From Plasmodium brasilianum (lineage: Eukaryota; Apicomplexa; Aconoidasida; Haemosporida; Plasmodiidae): DNA of 64,000 nt. The translations under genes and the position numbers were made by a program. Positions 35,531 through 47,381 of the stretch are shown piece by piece (position 1 is the first letter of the stretch; every line of letters begins with the position of its first letter). Below the pieces are notes generated by a model. It saw only the letters and a program-made list of their open reading frames with translations, was not told where the DNA came from and searched no databases. The stretch covers positions 640,001 to 704,000 of the forward strand of contig NC_090121.1 in NCBI RefSeq assembly GCF_023973825.1. The letters are read 5' to 3'.

Positions 35531-35700
35531 TACGTAATTGTGTACGTAATTGTGTACGTAATTGTGTACGTAATTGTGTACGTAATTGTGTACGTAATTG
35601 TGTACGTAATTGTGTACGTAATTGTATATGTAATTGTGTATGTAATTGTGTATGTAATTGTGTATGTAATTGTGTACGCAATTGTGTACGTTACTATGTA
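35531..35700. repeat. 12-bp tandem repeat TACGTAATTGTG upstream of GMP synthetase
   Basis: About 13-14 head-to-tail 12-bp units starting at 35531. The first seven are identical; later ones carry TATG or TACGC variants. The array starts 45 bp upstream of the GMP synthetase ATG, so it lies in the 5' UTR or core promoter. Each perfect junction contains GTAC. Frames reading IVYV (plus) and QLRT (minus) through it are artefacts. Confidence 0.95.
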
Positions 35701-38440
35701 TGTGTGTGCATACCTGTTTATCCCCGTACTTATGTATGTATTTACGTTACTATACGGTAGGATCGCTTTTTAACTAAATTTTTGGCGAATAGAAAACAAA
35801 TCTCCGAATTTCACAAAAATTTAATTACCTTTCTACAAAATTATTTTATTATAAAAAAATTATCTTTTATTTTTTATGAAGTATAGTAAATATAATCAGT
35901 GAAATGGCATAAAGATTTCTAACATACATGCATAAAGCGAGACAAATTTCATGTTTTTCAGATGTATCTTAAATATGATAAATAAGATGCATTAAATTAG
36001 TCAAAAAAAAAAAAAAAAAGAGGCAATAAAATGATTGAAAAAAAAGTAAAAAAAAAAAAAAAAAAAAAAATTCTGTATGAATAAAGAAAATTTTTTTAAC
36101 TTAATATTGCTTTAAAATAATAGAAAAACACAAAATAAAAAAATTATAAGAAATGAATAAAAATTACTATCTCCTATAATCCTGAATACATAGTTTAATT
36201 TTATTTTTGAATCGATTTCAATATTTTTATTTTAAATAAACAAATTTAAGCAGCTTTATAACGTATACTATTAATAAAAAAAAAAAAAAAAAGAAAGGTA
36301 AATAACCTATAAATAATTATATTACACACGCGCTTAACTTTAGTATGATACATTACAGGTGTACTCGTGTTAATATTTACATTATTATTTATATATATTA
36401 ATATTATAAATTGAGTCTACTTAAAAAATAACTTGCCTTTTTTTTAATATATGCTACATATATATTGTGCTGTCCTAATTTAACATCACTCAGTACAGGA
36501 AACTAAAAACGACGTGAAAATTTTGTAATTTTAATCTATTTTTTTAGATAATTTTTTATAAATACATCATCCATGTGCTTTAGAAACATATATTTTATAT
36601 GTACATGTAAATACAACAACCGAGTGACTCTGTACTCCCATTGTTTTTTTATCATTCTTTCGTTTTTTTCGTTTTCCAAAAGAAAACATACTCTAATGAG
36701 GTAAAAGAGGTTAATCTTGCTAATATTTCTTATATAAATAATATATATATATGTATATTCAAAAACACATATATTTTGTAGTAAATTAAAACATAAAAAA
36801 TCCACTTTCAAATACTTTTTAAATATATGCGAATGTTTCTTTTATTTTCTCTGGTCTTTTAAATTATTTTTAAACGAAAAGGAAAGCGTAACAGCAAAGA
36901 CACGTGAAAAAATAAAGCAAGAAAATAATTATTTTTTTTTATTCAAAAATATTAAAAAAAAAAAAAAAAGCCTTTATATATACATTTTTATATTTAGTAT
37001 TTTATCTCTATTTTAAATTTGCCTTATATTCCTATTTTGTCATTTTTTTTTTTATTAAAAACAAAATAAAAATACGAATCATAAAACGTAAACTTTATGT
37101 TAGGATATCCAAAATAGGGTCTTTTCCTATTTCCTAAAATTTTATACCACTTAAAAAGTAATATTTTATTATACAAGATATATAATTAGATAACAGTAAA
37201 AAAAAAATTACAAAAAAACAAAAGAATGTATGGAAAAATAGGACATTGTTCTTTTTGGTACCTAATATTTTTAATATTTATTTTTTTTCTTTTTCATTTA
37301 TATATCGAAAAGGAAAGAATGATAATAACAACATTATATATGCCCCTGGACTGTGTCTTCATATATATATGTGAAGTATTTATATCAAAAAAAAAGAAAA
37401 AAAATGAGCGATGTTGTGTATATAACATGTTCATATATAAAATATATATATATAAATGTAATTACATGTAAAAATAATATAATATGTAGACCCTAATTAG
37501 GGAATACTAAAGTTTACCAACTCTTGAACTATTTAAGTTCCAATGAAAATACAAAGACATACTAAAAGAGTAAAAAAAACCCGTGGGTTAATCTTTTAAA
37601 AAGGAGTAAATTGTAAAACTGTTATTCCATATAAGTCGAAAAAAAAACAAAGAAAAAGAAAAACAAAGATAAACAAAGATAAACAAAGATAAAAACAAAA
37701 ATAAAAATAAAAACGAGAATAAAAACAAGAATAAAAACATGAATAAAAACATGAATAAAAACAAGAATAAAAACAATAATAAAAGCAAAAATAAAAACAA
37801 AAATAAAAGCAAGAACTAAAATAGAAAATTAACGTATATAGAAAAAAAATATAAACAGTAGCATGCAAAAAGCAATATACAAGAAGAATAAAGGATATGC
37901 AAATAAAAGCAATCAAATATCATAAAACCGGCAAAAAACAAAAAACAGGTCAAATACATAAAACAAAAAAAAAACATAAAAATAACAAAAAACAGGAAAC
38001 AAAAAATAAATTACAGATTACAAATTACAAATAATAAAAAATTACAATTAAAAAATAACAAAAAACTTAAAACGTGGAAGGTGGAAGGTTATATAAAAAA
38101 ATAAAATAAAAAAAAATAAGAAAAAAAAGAAAATATAAAAAGTTGTCATGCTCTTAAAAATACTGAAATTTTTTATAAAATATGAATGTAAAATATTATA
38201 TATATATCTAATATGTTAGTATCATTTTGCAATGATTGCAAAGTTGAAAAATACTATGCATAAATTTAAAACAGTGAGAATTTATTGAAAACAAAAAATT
38301 TAAAATATTAGCCGCAGAAAAGGGCGCTTATTTATTTAAATTTTTTCAGAAAAAAAAAAAGTAATAAAATAATATGATTGATAATATGGGGAAAATATAA
38401 TATCTCTTTTCTTTTTTTGTTATTTCTTTTAACTGTTACT
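35701..38440. other. Divergent intergenic region between GMP synthetase and the FCP1-like gene
   Basis: No gene supported. It holds several poly-A runs (36003-36020, 36048-36070, 36275-36293, 36955-36970) and an A-rich tract of imperfect AAAACAAGAATA/AAACATGAATA repeats (about 37640-37815) that produces Phe/Leu shadow frames. The frames at 36536-36811 and 37226-37471 have no recognisable similarity. Confidence 0.55.
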
Positions 38441-38450
38441 ATAACATATA

Positions 38451-38459
<9 letters not shown>

Positions 38460-38491
<32 letters not shown>

Positions 38492-38546
38492 TAATAATAC
38501 TAAGACTAATAATAATAATAATAATAATAACAATAATAATAATAAC

Positions 38547-38615
<69 letters not shown>
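38460..38615. repeat. TAA/AAT trinucleotide microsatellite
   Basis: About 50 trinucleotide units with a few AAC/AAG interruptions. The minus-strand frame over it is poly-Leu and not a gene. Confidence 0.95.
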
Positions 38616-38617
<2 letters not shown>

Positions 38618-38703
38618 ATTGATTATATTGTAAAATTTTTTTATATTTTTATACTCATTATTATGATATAAAAAGGGGCTTCTTCCCATATTTGTTGCAT
38701 CCC

Positions 38704-38895
38704 TTGTTCTCTACATCACGTGTTCGTTATATTGCTTGTTTGTTATATCGCTTATTTGTTATAGCGCTTGTTTGTTATATTACTTGTTCGTTATATTTCT
38801 TGTTTGCTGTATCACGTGTTTGATATATCACTTGTTCATTATATTACTTGTTCGTCATATTACTCGTTCGTTACATTCCTTGTTTTCTATTTCCG
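38704..38895. repeat. 16-bp degenerate tandem repeat upstream of the FCP1-like gene
   Basis: About twelve contiguous 16-bp units of the type TTGTTCGTTATATTAC, in strict 16-bp phase from 38704 to 38895, differing by one to four substitutions each. The repeat ends about 118 bp before the start codon at 39013. Plus-strand frames over it (Val/Ile/Cys/Leu-rich) are artefacts. Confidence 0.9.
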
Positions 38896-39012
38896 CTTGC
38901 GTTTTCTGTACCTCACTTCTGCCCCATTTATTTTTTATTGTGTAATTATTTTACAAGTTCCGATTATTCTATTTAAAATGATGTGAATTAGTCCAAATTC
39001 AGTTATATAACT

Positions 39013-42000
39013 ATGAAATCTTTACGTAAATTGTGTCAAGTACTTATCTTTTTTGTTTTTTCAATTCTAAATTCCTTTATCTTAATGGATAAGACTAAAA
39101 TATATTTACCGGAAAATGTAGTACTACCTTGTAAATTAAAATGGACTGTAGATAACAATACAGTAGTTAGCTCTAATCAAATAATTGCTTTTATAATTGA
39201 AACAAAAAATCAAGATATAAGTGGTGATAATAATATTAATAATAATGATACACTTCATAACAATGAAGGAACAAATTCCTTAAAAAATGAAAACTATATT
39301 GACATTAACAAAGGGGATAATACTACTACATACAGCAGTAAGCATGAGCATGTGTTTGATATGAAGAATATCCCTATTTTTAAATATGACAAAACAAGTA
39401 CCGATTTATATGAAAGTTGCATTAATTTATATCGTACTGATTTAAATAATAAAAAAAATGATAACTCAAGTGACCATTCAAATGACCAGGAAAATTATAA
39501 ACCAGATAATATTTATAATACATTCAGTTGTTTAAGCAACACTCAAAATAATTGCTTAAACAATGGTAATAATTTTCCTAACGAAATGTATAACAAAGGA
39601 GAAAATGCCCCAAATGAAAATAATAATAACCTTGAAAAATTACATATAAATCTTAATAACTCAAAAGACAAACAACTGAACATAAATGATACAATAAAAG
39701 AAAAAAAAATTCTTATAAATTCTATTCTGGATGGAAGGAGAAATTGTGAAATAAAAAAAAATAACTATATTCCCTTACGGAGTAATTATTGTGGTAGAAT
39801 AAATATTATAAAAAGTAATTCAAGTCCAGAAAAAGGGGAATTTATATGTATTAACGATTCAAGTGAAGCATTATGTGAAATAAATGATATAAAATGTAAA
39901 CATGAAGTAATATTCTCAGGTTTATGTACCAATTGCTTTTTAAGTCAGGAGGAAATTGAAGCTAATTATAATGTTAATAATAATAATAAAGATGTAACTT
40001 ATGTTATATCCCCAGGTTTTTTAACAAATATAAAAGATTTATATATAAATGCAGAGAAAGCTATGGAGTTGGAAAAAGAAAGAATAAAGAATTTAATTCA
40101 AAACAAAAAACTTTGCCTAGTTTTAGATCTAGATAATACACTTCTACATGCATCATTTTCTGTTCTATCAGTTAATGTGAATAATGAAGTAATAGACATT
40201 ACCACTGAACTTGGTGAAGAAATAGCATCTGAAGAAAATTCTGTACAATCAAAATATAATCAAGATTTCCAAGGAATAAGATTTTTTGATTATGAAAAAA
40301 ACAAAGATTCGTTACTCCGTGGAAAGGCAAACAGTAAGAAAGAAGATAATGTAAACGCCAAAAATTATTTGGACGTTAATGTTAGCAGTAGTAGCGGCAC
40401 AAGTAGTAGTAGTAACACCAATGAAAGATCGGATAACGCTGAAATGCATTCATCTGATAAATCGACTGATCGAACAAGCCATCAAAACAATGAAATAAGT
40501 GACGAACACATGTACTCCTTTTTTTACGGGAAAAAGGGAAATGAACTGGATGAGAACAACAAATATGAAGATATACAATCAAGTTATGAAAATTATTGCG
40601 ATTTTTTAACAAAAATGAATACAGTGAATTTATTTAAACATAACGGAAAGTTTATACACTACGAAGATTTAAAGGACGAAAATGTCAAAAAAAAAATTGA
40701 AAAAATAGAATCATGTATATTAAAAGTAAATACAAAACATCCAAAAGGATCTTATACTGTATACTATAAATTAAGACCAGGGGTAATTGAATTTTTACAA
40801 AAAATGAGTGAAAAATTTGAATTATATTTGTATACTATGGGAACAGCAGAACATGCAAAATCTTGCCTATTCTTATTAGATCCTCTTAGAAATTTTTTTG
40901 GAAATAGAGTATTTTCAAGAAAAGATTGTGAAAATGGTTTAAAACATTTAAATAGAATTCTTCCTACTTATCGTAGTATATCAATTTGTGTTGATGATAG
41001 TGATTATATATGGAAAGAGAATAGCTCATGTATTAAGGTACATGCGTATAACTATTTTCCGGAAATTAATTTTTTTGAAGATATAAAAAGAAAACCCTAT
41101 TACTTGACAAAGTTTTTTGCTTTCGCTCAGTCTTTTTTAAATTTCTCCACAAGTCTTTATCGATTTATTAATTTTAAATGTAATGAACATGAAGAAATGA
41201 AGATGTATGGAGGAGGAAAATTGCGTGGTCCCACAAATTCCCTTTCCAATGTGATGCTGAATTTAGAAACAAAAGAGAAGCTAAAACAAAATAAAATGAA
41301 TGGAGGAGGAATAGTTTGTAAAAATGCAGAAACAGATAACAATAAAAACATAAGTACTACACAATCGCATCAGATAAATGAAAATAATTTTAGTGCAAAA
41401 GATGCGCAAACAAAAAGTGTAAACAATGAAAATTCTTCAACTCTACAAAATTATAATTTAATAAATGAGAGTAATAATAATAAAGAATCAGCACAACCAA
41501 GTGAAGAGATTCTTATTGATGTCGACAAAGAATTTCAAACAGACAGTGAACCTGATGAACAAGCTAATCCCAATTTAAATAATTCCAATCAGTTAAATAA
41601 GCAAAGTGGTGATAATACGGTTGATCCAATCATTGATCAACCCAATCATAGTATAGATGATAATGATAATATATTAAAACAAAATAATAATGAATATAAT
41701 GAAAACACACAAATACAAATTAGTGAAGATGAAAAAGACAATGTAAATAATAGAGAAAAACATGTGAATAATAGTTATAAATTATTTACATGCAATGAAA
41801 GTAGTAGTAATCAGTTAATAAGTAACATGACTGAGAATAATAATTCTGATACTATGAGTAAGAGTAATTATTTTAACATAGACGAAAAAAGCAATTCTTT
41901 TGTTAGTTCAGATGGTTCAAATGTTAAGGAAGATAATAGTTCATTATATCATAATGACGATGGATCCTTTTCCCCTCCCGATTGTGAAAAATATGATCAT

Positions 42001-43981
42001 ATAGAATTAGAAGTAGGTAATAATGGTACTGTAAAAAATAAATCATCATCCTTACATAATGAGAAAGGTACAAACTTTGAAGAAGAGGAAAATACAAACA
42101 AGGATACAAATAATAATAATAATAGTGACAACGATAACGACAATGATGATGATATTGATAATGATAATGATAATGATAATGATAACGATAACGATGACGA
42201 TAATGATAACGATAATGATAATGATAATGACAGTGAAAATGATAGTAATTCTGAAAATGCAAAGGGAACAAATGTTCGTAAAGATATAAATAAAAAGAAA
42301 CTTAAAAAAAAAAAAAAATCCAAGAAAAAAAAAAATACGAAAAAGGAAAGCACACAAAAGGATAATTCAAAGGCTAACAATTTTGATATGAAGCTTTTAT
42401 TGGAATCCTTAAAAAAGTATTTAACTATTGAAGACGATATTATATACAAGTATATATCGAAAAAGAACTTTAAGAAATATGACGCTTATGTGTTAAAATT
42501 TATGAATAATTATATTAAGGAAAAACGATCTAAGGAAAGAAGTGAAGAAGAGGAATCAAGAAGAGAGAGAAAAGTAATAACAATGCAAGAAATAAATGAA
42601 GCAGAACATGAGGAAGGAGGGGAGGAGCACATAGATAAAATTGATTATCATGTGAAAGAAATAGATGAGGCAAAACAAGCAGATACAGATAAAAATTGCC
42701 CTGAAAATTTAAATGAAGAAGAAAAGAAAATAAATAAGGAAAAATCTTTTGATCTTTTACATTGGCCGAATATTTTTAAAAAGGTAGGAAAAAAAATAAA
42801 AAAAACAAAAGTGAAAAAACGAAACCCGCATGATAATATAAATAAGAAGGATAATTTAAACGTGGGAAGTTCAAAAGGGAGAAATAATTTTGGTGAAAAT
42901 TTTTCCACGAATACAAAAAATAATGAATTATATAAGGTAATAAAAAAAACAAATGAAAATGTATATTATGAAAGTTTTTTAATACCAAAAAATTTAAAAG
43001 AATCAAATTTTAGAGATAATGACAAACAGCTGTATTACTTAACTACCCTTTTACAAGAAGTGCATGATATTTTTTTTAAAATTTTTGATAATTTCAAAAC
43101 ACATAAAATGATTGAAAAGAATGAAGAGGACCAGATATACAATTATTTTTTACGATATCCTGTCGTTAGAACAATACTAAAAGAATTACGCAAGCAAGTT
43201 CTAAAGGGTAAGGAAAAAATATAAATGTCCGCTGTATATTTATATAAAATACAAATTTTAAATGCTATGTGTTCATATGCCTGGACATTTATAGCGTCTC
43301 ATGTATAATACATGACCTTCATATATTTCTCCTGGCATAGTCACTGACGAGTACATGTACACGTATATGTATATTTGTTATGCATGTCTATGCACACCAC
43401 TTAAGTATGTATGAATGTGTGATCACATACATGTTTTTCTGCTTTTCATATTTTTGCTAGATTGCGTCTTTAACGTATCCTTATTGCCCGTAGAAATACA
43501 AAGAAGCGATTTTATGGATTGTATATTGAAACTTGGGGGGACAATAAATAATGATAAATATACGCACGTATTAACAATAAATAATATAGAAAATGATGAA
43601 AATTATAAAGATTATAAAGTAGTAAATTTGATGTGGTTTGAAAGAGCCATATATACATTGAAGTAAGGAAATATACAAAAAAAAAAAAAAAAAAAAAAAA
43701 TACATTAGCTACAAACACATTTACTACATTCAATATACATATAATATCATGTGTTATTTATTATTTTAGATAAATATATTCACATACGGTGTTTTATTTT
43801 CATAGTCTTTTTTGATTTTATTTCGTTTCCATTCATTTTGTTTTGTTTTATTTATTTTTTTTTTTTTTCAAATAGAAATATCGATACAAAATTTTACAAC
43901 ATTAATGCGTGGGAAAAAGCACACAGGAATTTTTGGGACGTTATTGAATATGAAGAGGAAAAAGATGAAATAAATAAGTGA
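39013..43981 (+). CDS. NIF4: FCP1/NLI-interacting-factor-like phosphatase with C-terminal BRCT, three exons
   Basis: Exons: 39013-43207, 43461-43662 and 43876-43981, joined in frame to 1500 residues. The catalytic FCP homology domain has the DxDxT motif in LVLDLDNTLLHAS (about 370), a long low-complexity insert (about 420-560), then YYKLRPGVIEF, YTMGTAEHAK, RVFSRKD and the acidic VDDSDYIW motif (about 660), the order of FCP1-type RNA polymerase II CTD phosphatases. A Ser/Asn/Asp-rich linker with a near-pure Asn-Asp run (about 1040-1085) follows. Exons 2-3 encode a BRCT-like domain: GGTINNDKYTHVL, VNLMWFERAI and WEKAHRN. The first 24 residues are hydrophobic, odd for a nuclear enzyme; Met25 (MDKTKIYLP, 39085) may be the true start. 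It dephosphorylates Ser residues of the polymerase II tail in other organisms. The name follows synteny with the P. falciparum gene. Confidence 0.88.
42115..42250 (+). repeat. GATAAT/GACAAC repeat encoding Asn-Asp
   Basis: In-frame hexanucleotide expansion within the FCP1-like phosphatase linker. It encodes alternating Asp-Asn, making a strongly acidic patch before a Lys-rich block. Minus-strand Leu/Ser and His/Tyr frames are shadows. Confidence 0.9.
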
Positions 43982-44960
43982 ACAAAAACAAGCAAGAAAA
44001 CAAATAATCATATAAATAAATAAAGCAATACCATATTTTGAACTACTTTTTGTATTCACTTTCTGCAAACTTTTCATTAAATATAATTTATTTGAACAAT
44101 TAAATTTGCCTTATTATAATTTGTGTTTTAGTTACATATTTTCTTCCACATATGCTTACATGTTTTTGTGTACATGTACGTATATGTAACATACATGTTT
44201 TCTTTTTTTTTAAAAACATATGTATTATTACTTCATATGCTTAATAAAATATGTAAAAAAAAACCGTAGTTATTTTTCCTTTTCTTTCCCTTTTTTTTTT
44301 TTTTTTTTGTAATGCTTAAAAAATAGAAGTAATTGTGATATATATACCCACATTATTAGTATATACATTCATATTACTATGTACAAATATATCAATATAT
44401 ACGTACGTATATATATATATATATATGTATGCTCCACTTCTTTATTTTTTATGCGATTATTGATAATGTCCTTTCTTATTATGTGTACCCTCTACAACAC
44501 ATAAAAAGAACTAATTTTAAAAATGACTATTAATTAGACCACTATAAAATAAAGAAAAATGTTTAAGAATAAATTGGGTTAAATGTACGGTTGGAGAAGG
44601 GAAATTAAAAAAAGGATAAGAAAAAAATCAAAAGTTATAAAGCAACAGTAACAAAGCAAATGTAATAAAGCAAATGTAATAAAGCAAATGTAATAAAGCA
44701 AATGTAATAAAGCAAATGTAACAAAGCAAAAATTACAAAAGAATAAGAAAGGAAAAAAATGGCGTTTTAATGACTAAAAAATCACCCATTTAAAAATATA
44801 AAAAAAGGGGTATTTTTTGAAGTGAATAAAATTTAAAATTCTTAAAAATGTTGTAACAATTTTAAGGCAAAAAATAGCGAATAAAACAGTTAACACCTTA
44901 AAAGGTGAGGTTACATAAGTAGCATTTTCTTATCTGATTTTCGTATAAATTTACAAAAAT
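43982..44960. other. Intergenic region between the FCP1-like gene and the 806-residue gene
   Basis: No gene. It contains poly-T at 44292-44308, a TA run near 44408-44425 and the 14-bp repeat listed separately. Both neighbours are on the plus strand, so it holds the promoter of the downstream gene. Confidence 0.6.
44642..44739. repeat. 14-bp tandem repeat GCAAATGTAATAAA
   Basis: Seven consecutive 14-bp units begin at 44642, 44656, 44670, 44684, 44698, 44712 and 44726. The four from 44656 to 44711 are identical; the outer ones diverge. It lies about 220 bp upstream of the next start codon. Confidence 0.92.
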
Positions 44961-47381
44961 ATGAAAATCAGTCAAATAAGAAGAAAGGCAGACTTGTCAC
45001 TAATAGTTAGGAAAAGATTACCTTCTTTTTTAAAAAAAGAAAAAATAAACTTAAGAAAAAGTAATACGAATAATAACAACAATGACATTAACGATATTAA
45101 CTTTAATAAGAAAAAAGTTAAGTACAATCAAATTCCGCAATTTGTTCAGGCCATAATAAAATTTACGAAAAAAAATAAAGGTTGGTGTGATGAAGATGAT
45201 GTAATAAATAAAAATAAAATAATATATTTTAATAATTTGTTAAGCGAAATTCCAAAACACAAAGCTTCGCTTACATCAGCCCTGATACATGAAATATATC
45301 GTTGCTTATATAAGTTGAACTATATAAAGATAGACGTTATTTTTACCTTATTTAGCATATTAACAAATAATACTTTAGATTTTTCAAATTTAAGTGGATA
45401 TGTAAATTGTGATTTTAAGGAGTTAATAAATATAACCAAATACTTGTATCACTTTCAGAATATATGTAATACTAATATTCAGAGCATTCTTTACAACAAT
45501 GAAAATTTTAAGCTAATAAAAACTGTTGAAAGATATTTGAGGGAGCATGCTAAGAATGAAAATTCGTTTAATAGGAACACATGTTGTAGCAGTGTAATTT
45601 ATAATCATATTTATAATTACATCTTAAAATTCGATAACCCAGATAATATAGATATTCTACTGTATTCTTTAATAAAAGGAAAATATGCGAATACAGCTAA
45701 ACAAAATGTAAAACATGAAAAGGATTTAGCGTTGCCATCTGATAACTTTTTAAAAAAGTTGGGTACAGCATCACCTGAAGGTGATAATTTTATATATGAA
45801 AAAAACAATCTTTTAAAAAAACACGAAAATGATAGTGTCTGTATTTCATCCTTAAATGAGGGGAACAGTCACGATAAACTTAATAAGAATCGGGAGGAAA
45901 ATGAATGGATTTATTACCCCCATATGAATCACCCCAACATGGATTCCTCTCGAACAAATTGTGCCAATACGAATTCTTCCCACAAGGATGATAATAAGGA
46001 GCTACTAATTGAATATATAAGCAATTTTTACAAAATAAATGATATGTTTAACTATTTGTTGAACAAGGTCGTAATTTACTTTAACGAAAATGCGCATATA
46101 TTTGACTTTTATAATTTAAAATTGTTATTTTTCTTTTTAGGAAAATTTCAGAAATATGACTTAAACTTATTAGAAAAAATTTCAAGTAGAATAATGGATG
46201 AAATTGAAAAAATGAAAGTTAATCCTAAGCTCTTGAATAATGATCATCTTACAGAGGAAAATAAAAAGTATAATTATGCAAATAATAGAATTAAAAAATT
46301 AAGGAAAAAGTATTTAAATACATATATGAAAATAGACTCAAAAGAATTCCTTATCATACCATACACAATTGGAATTTCCATGAATATATATTTTAATAAT
46401 TATTTAATTGAATATGTAAATATATATATATTAAGTTTAATCAATTCGAGGGTTAATTGTGATATGGAGAATTTCATTTATTCTCTAATAGGGTATAAAT
46501 ATATTATGCTGCGCTTTTTTATTCTGTATAATATTTGCTTGTTTAAGGAAAAAAGCATAAAAAATGAGAAAATATTACACAAGTATAATTTATTCATAAG
46601 GAAGTTAATTAAAAATGCAGAAGGTACTGCAAACACATATACTACACATAGGTTAAATGTAATAGGGGAGCAAATCCAAAACAGCCACATAAACAACATT
46701 AACAGTATTAACAATATTAGTAACATTAACAGTATTAACAGTATTAACAATATTAACAATATTAACAGTACTAACAATATTGATAATTATCATTACTACT
46801 TTCCTAATACTTCTAATAATAAAGAAGTTCGTGATTTTATTCCAACAAATGTAGGGGATGATATATCTAATCGGGGAACATGCCTTGATAAATATGATTA
46901 TGCAAAAAATAAAGAAAACATGTTACACGAAAAAAGTAATCACATACATGATAACAAAATAGAATATAATTATTTAAACAAAATAGACGACAAAAAAAAT
47001 CAAGGAGAATATGCAATAGTAAGTCCCGATTATGTTTTCAATCTTTTACTTAATGAGTTTCAAATGAACATAGAAAATATACATTTGGTAAATTTTGATG
47101 AGAATTTTATATATGAAAAATATAGTAGCGTACAACTTCAAAACTTTTATTTTTACTATAAAAAATTATTTGATAAGGTGTATAATTATGCTATATTTTT
47201 ATTAAGTAAGTATGATATTAATGACAAGCTCAGAATTTATAAAAATTTGAGGTCTCTTTCGTTAAGTGATCAAATCATAAATGACATATACATTGAAGTA
47301 CTCTATGAAAAAATTGTTCTTAATTCGAATAGAAATATAATGAATGCCTCAACTACTTTGAAATATATAAACAATTCATAA
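44961..47381 (+). CDS. Conserved protein of unknown function, 806 residues
   Basis: Single exon. The N-terminus (MKISQIRRKADLSLIVRKRL) is basic with amphipathic spacing and could be a mitochondrial presequence. Residues about 50-250 and 355-560 look like alpha-helical repeats of roughly 35-40 residues with leucine/tyrosine-rich helices (for example HEIYRCLYKLNYIKIDVIF and FYNLKLLFFFLGKFQKYDLNLLEKISSRI), a texture seen in organellar helical-repeat RNA-binding proteins of apicomplexans. I see no RAP or FAST signature and do not assign a family. Low-complexity inserts lie at about 290-350 and 575-620; the second is an in-frame AACATTAACAGT-type repeat encoding NI-N/S motifs. It lies between the FCP1-like gene and ATG18. 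Confident as a gene; function unknown. Confidence 0.85.
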   Translation: MKISQIRRKADLSLIVRKRLPSFLKKEKINLRKSNTNNNNNDINDINFNKKKVKYNQIPQFVQAIIKFTKKNKGWCDEDDVINKNKIIYFNNLLSEIPKHKASLTSALIHEIYRCLYKLNYIKIDVIFTLFSILTNNTLDFSNLSGYVNCDFKELINITKYLYHFQNICNTNIQSILYNNENFKLIKTVERYLREHAKNENSFNRNTCCSSVIYNHIYNYILKFDNPDNIDILLYSLIKGKYANTAKQNVKHEKDLALPSDNFLKKLGTASPEGDNFIYEKNNLLKKHENDSVCISSLNEGNSHDKLNKNREENEWIYYPHMNHPNMDSSRTNCANTNSSHKDDNKELLIEYISNFYKINDMFNYLLNKVVIYFNENAHIFDFYNLKLLFFFLGKFQKYDLNLLEKISSRIMDEIEKMKVNPKLLNNDHLTEENKKYNYANNRIKKLRKKYLNTYMKIDSKEFLIIPYTIGISMNIYFNNYLIEYVNIYILSLINSRVNCDMENFIYSLIGYKYIMLRFFILYNICLFKEKSIKNEKILHKYNLFIRKLIKNAEGTANTYTTHRLNVIGEQIQNSHINNINSINNISNINSINSINNINNINSTNNIDNYHYYFPNTSNNKEVRDFIPTNVGDDISNRGTCLDKYDYAKNKENMLHEKSNHIHDNKIEYNYLNKIDDKKNQGEYAIVSPDYVFNLLLNEFQMNIENIHLVNFDENFIYEKYSSVQLQNFYFYYKKLFDKVYNYAIFLLSKYDINDKLRIYKNLRSLSLSDQIINDIYIEVLYEKIVLNSNRNIMNASTTLKYINNS
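46695..46785 (+). repeat. AACAGTATT/AACAATATT nonanucleotide repeat in the 806-residue gene
   Basis: About ten 9-bp units encoding Asn-Ser/Asn-Ile tripeptides, in frame, in a predicted disordered insert. The minus-strand poly-Leu frame is a shadow. Confidence 0.9.

Noticed and set aside
38429..38689. Minus-strand poly-Leu frame
   Set aside because: Translation of the TAA/AAT microsatellite on the opposite strand.
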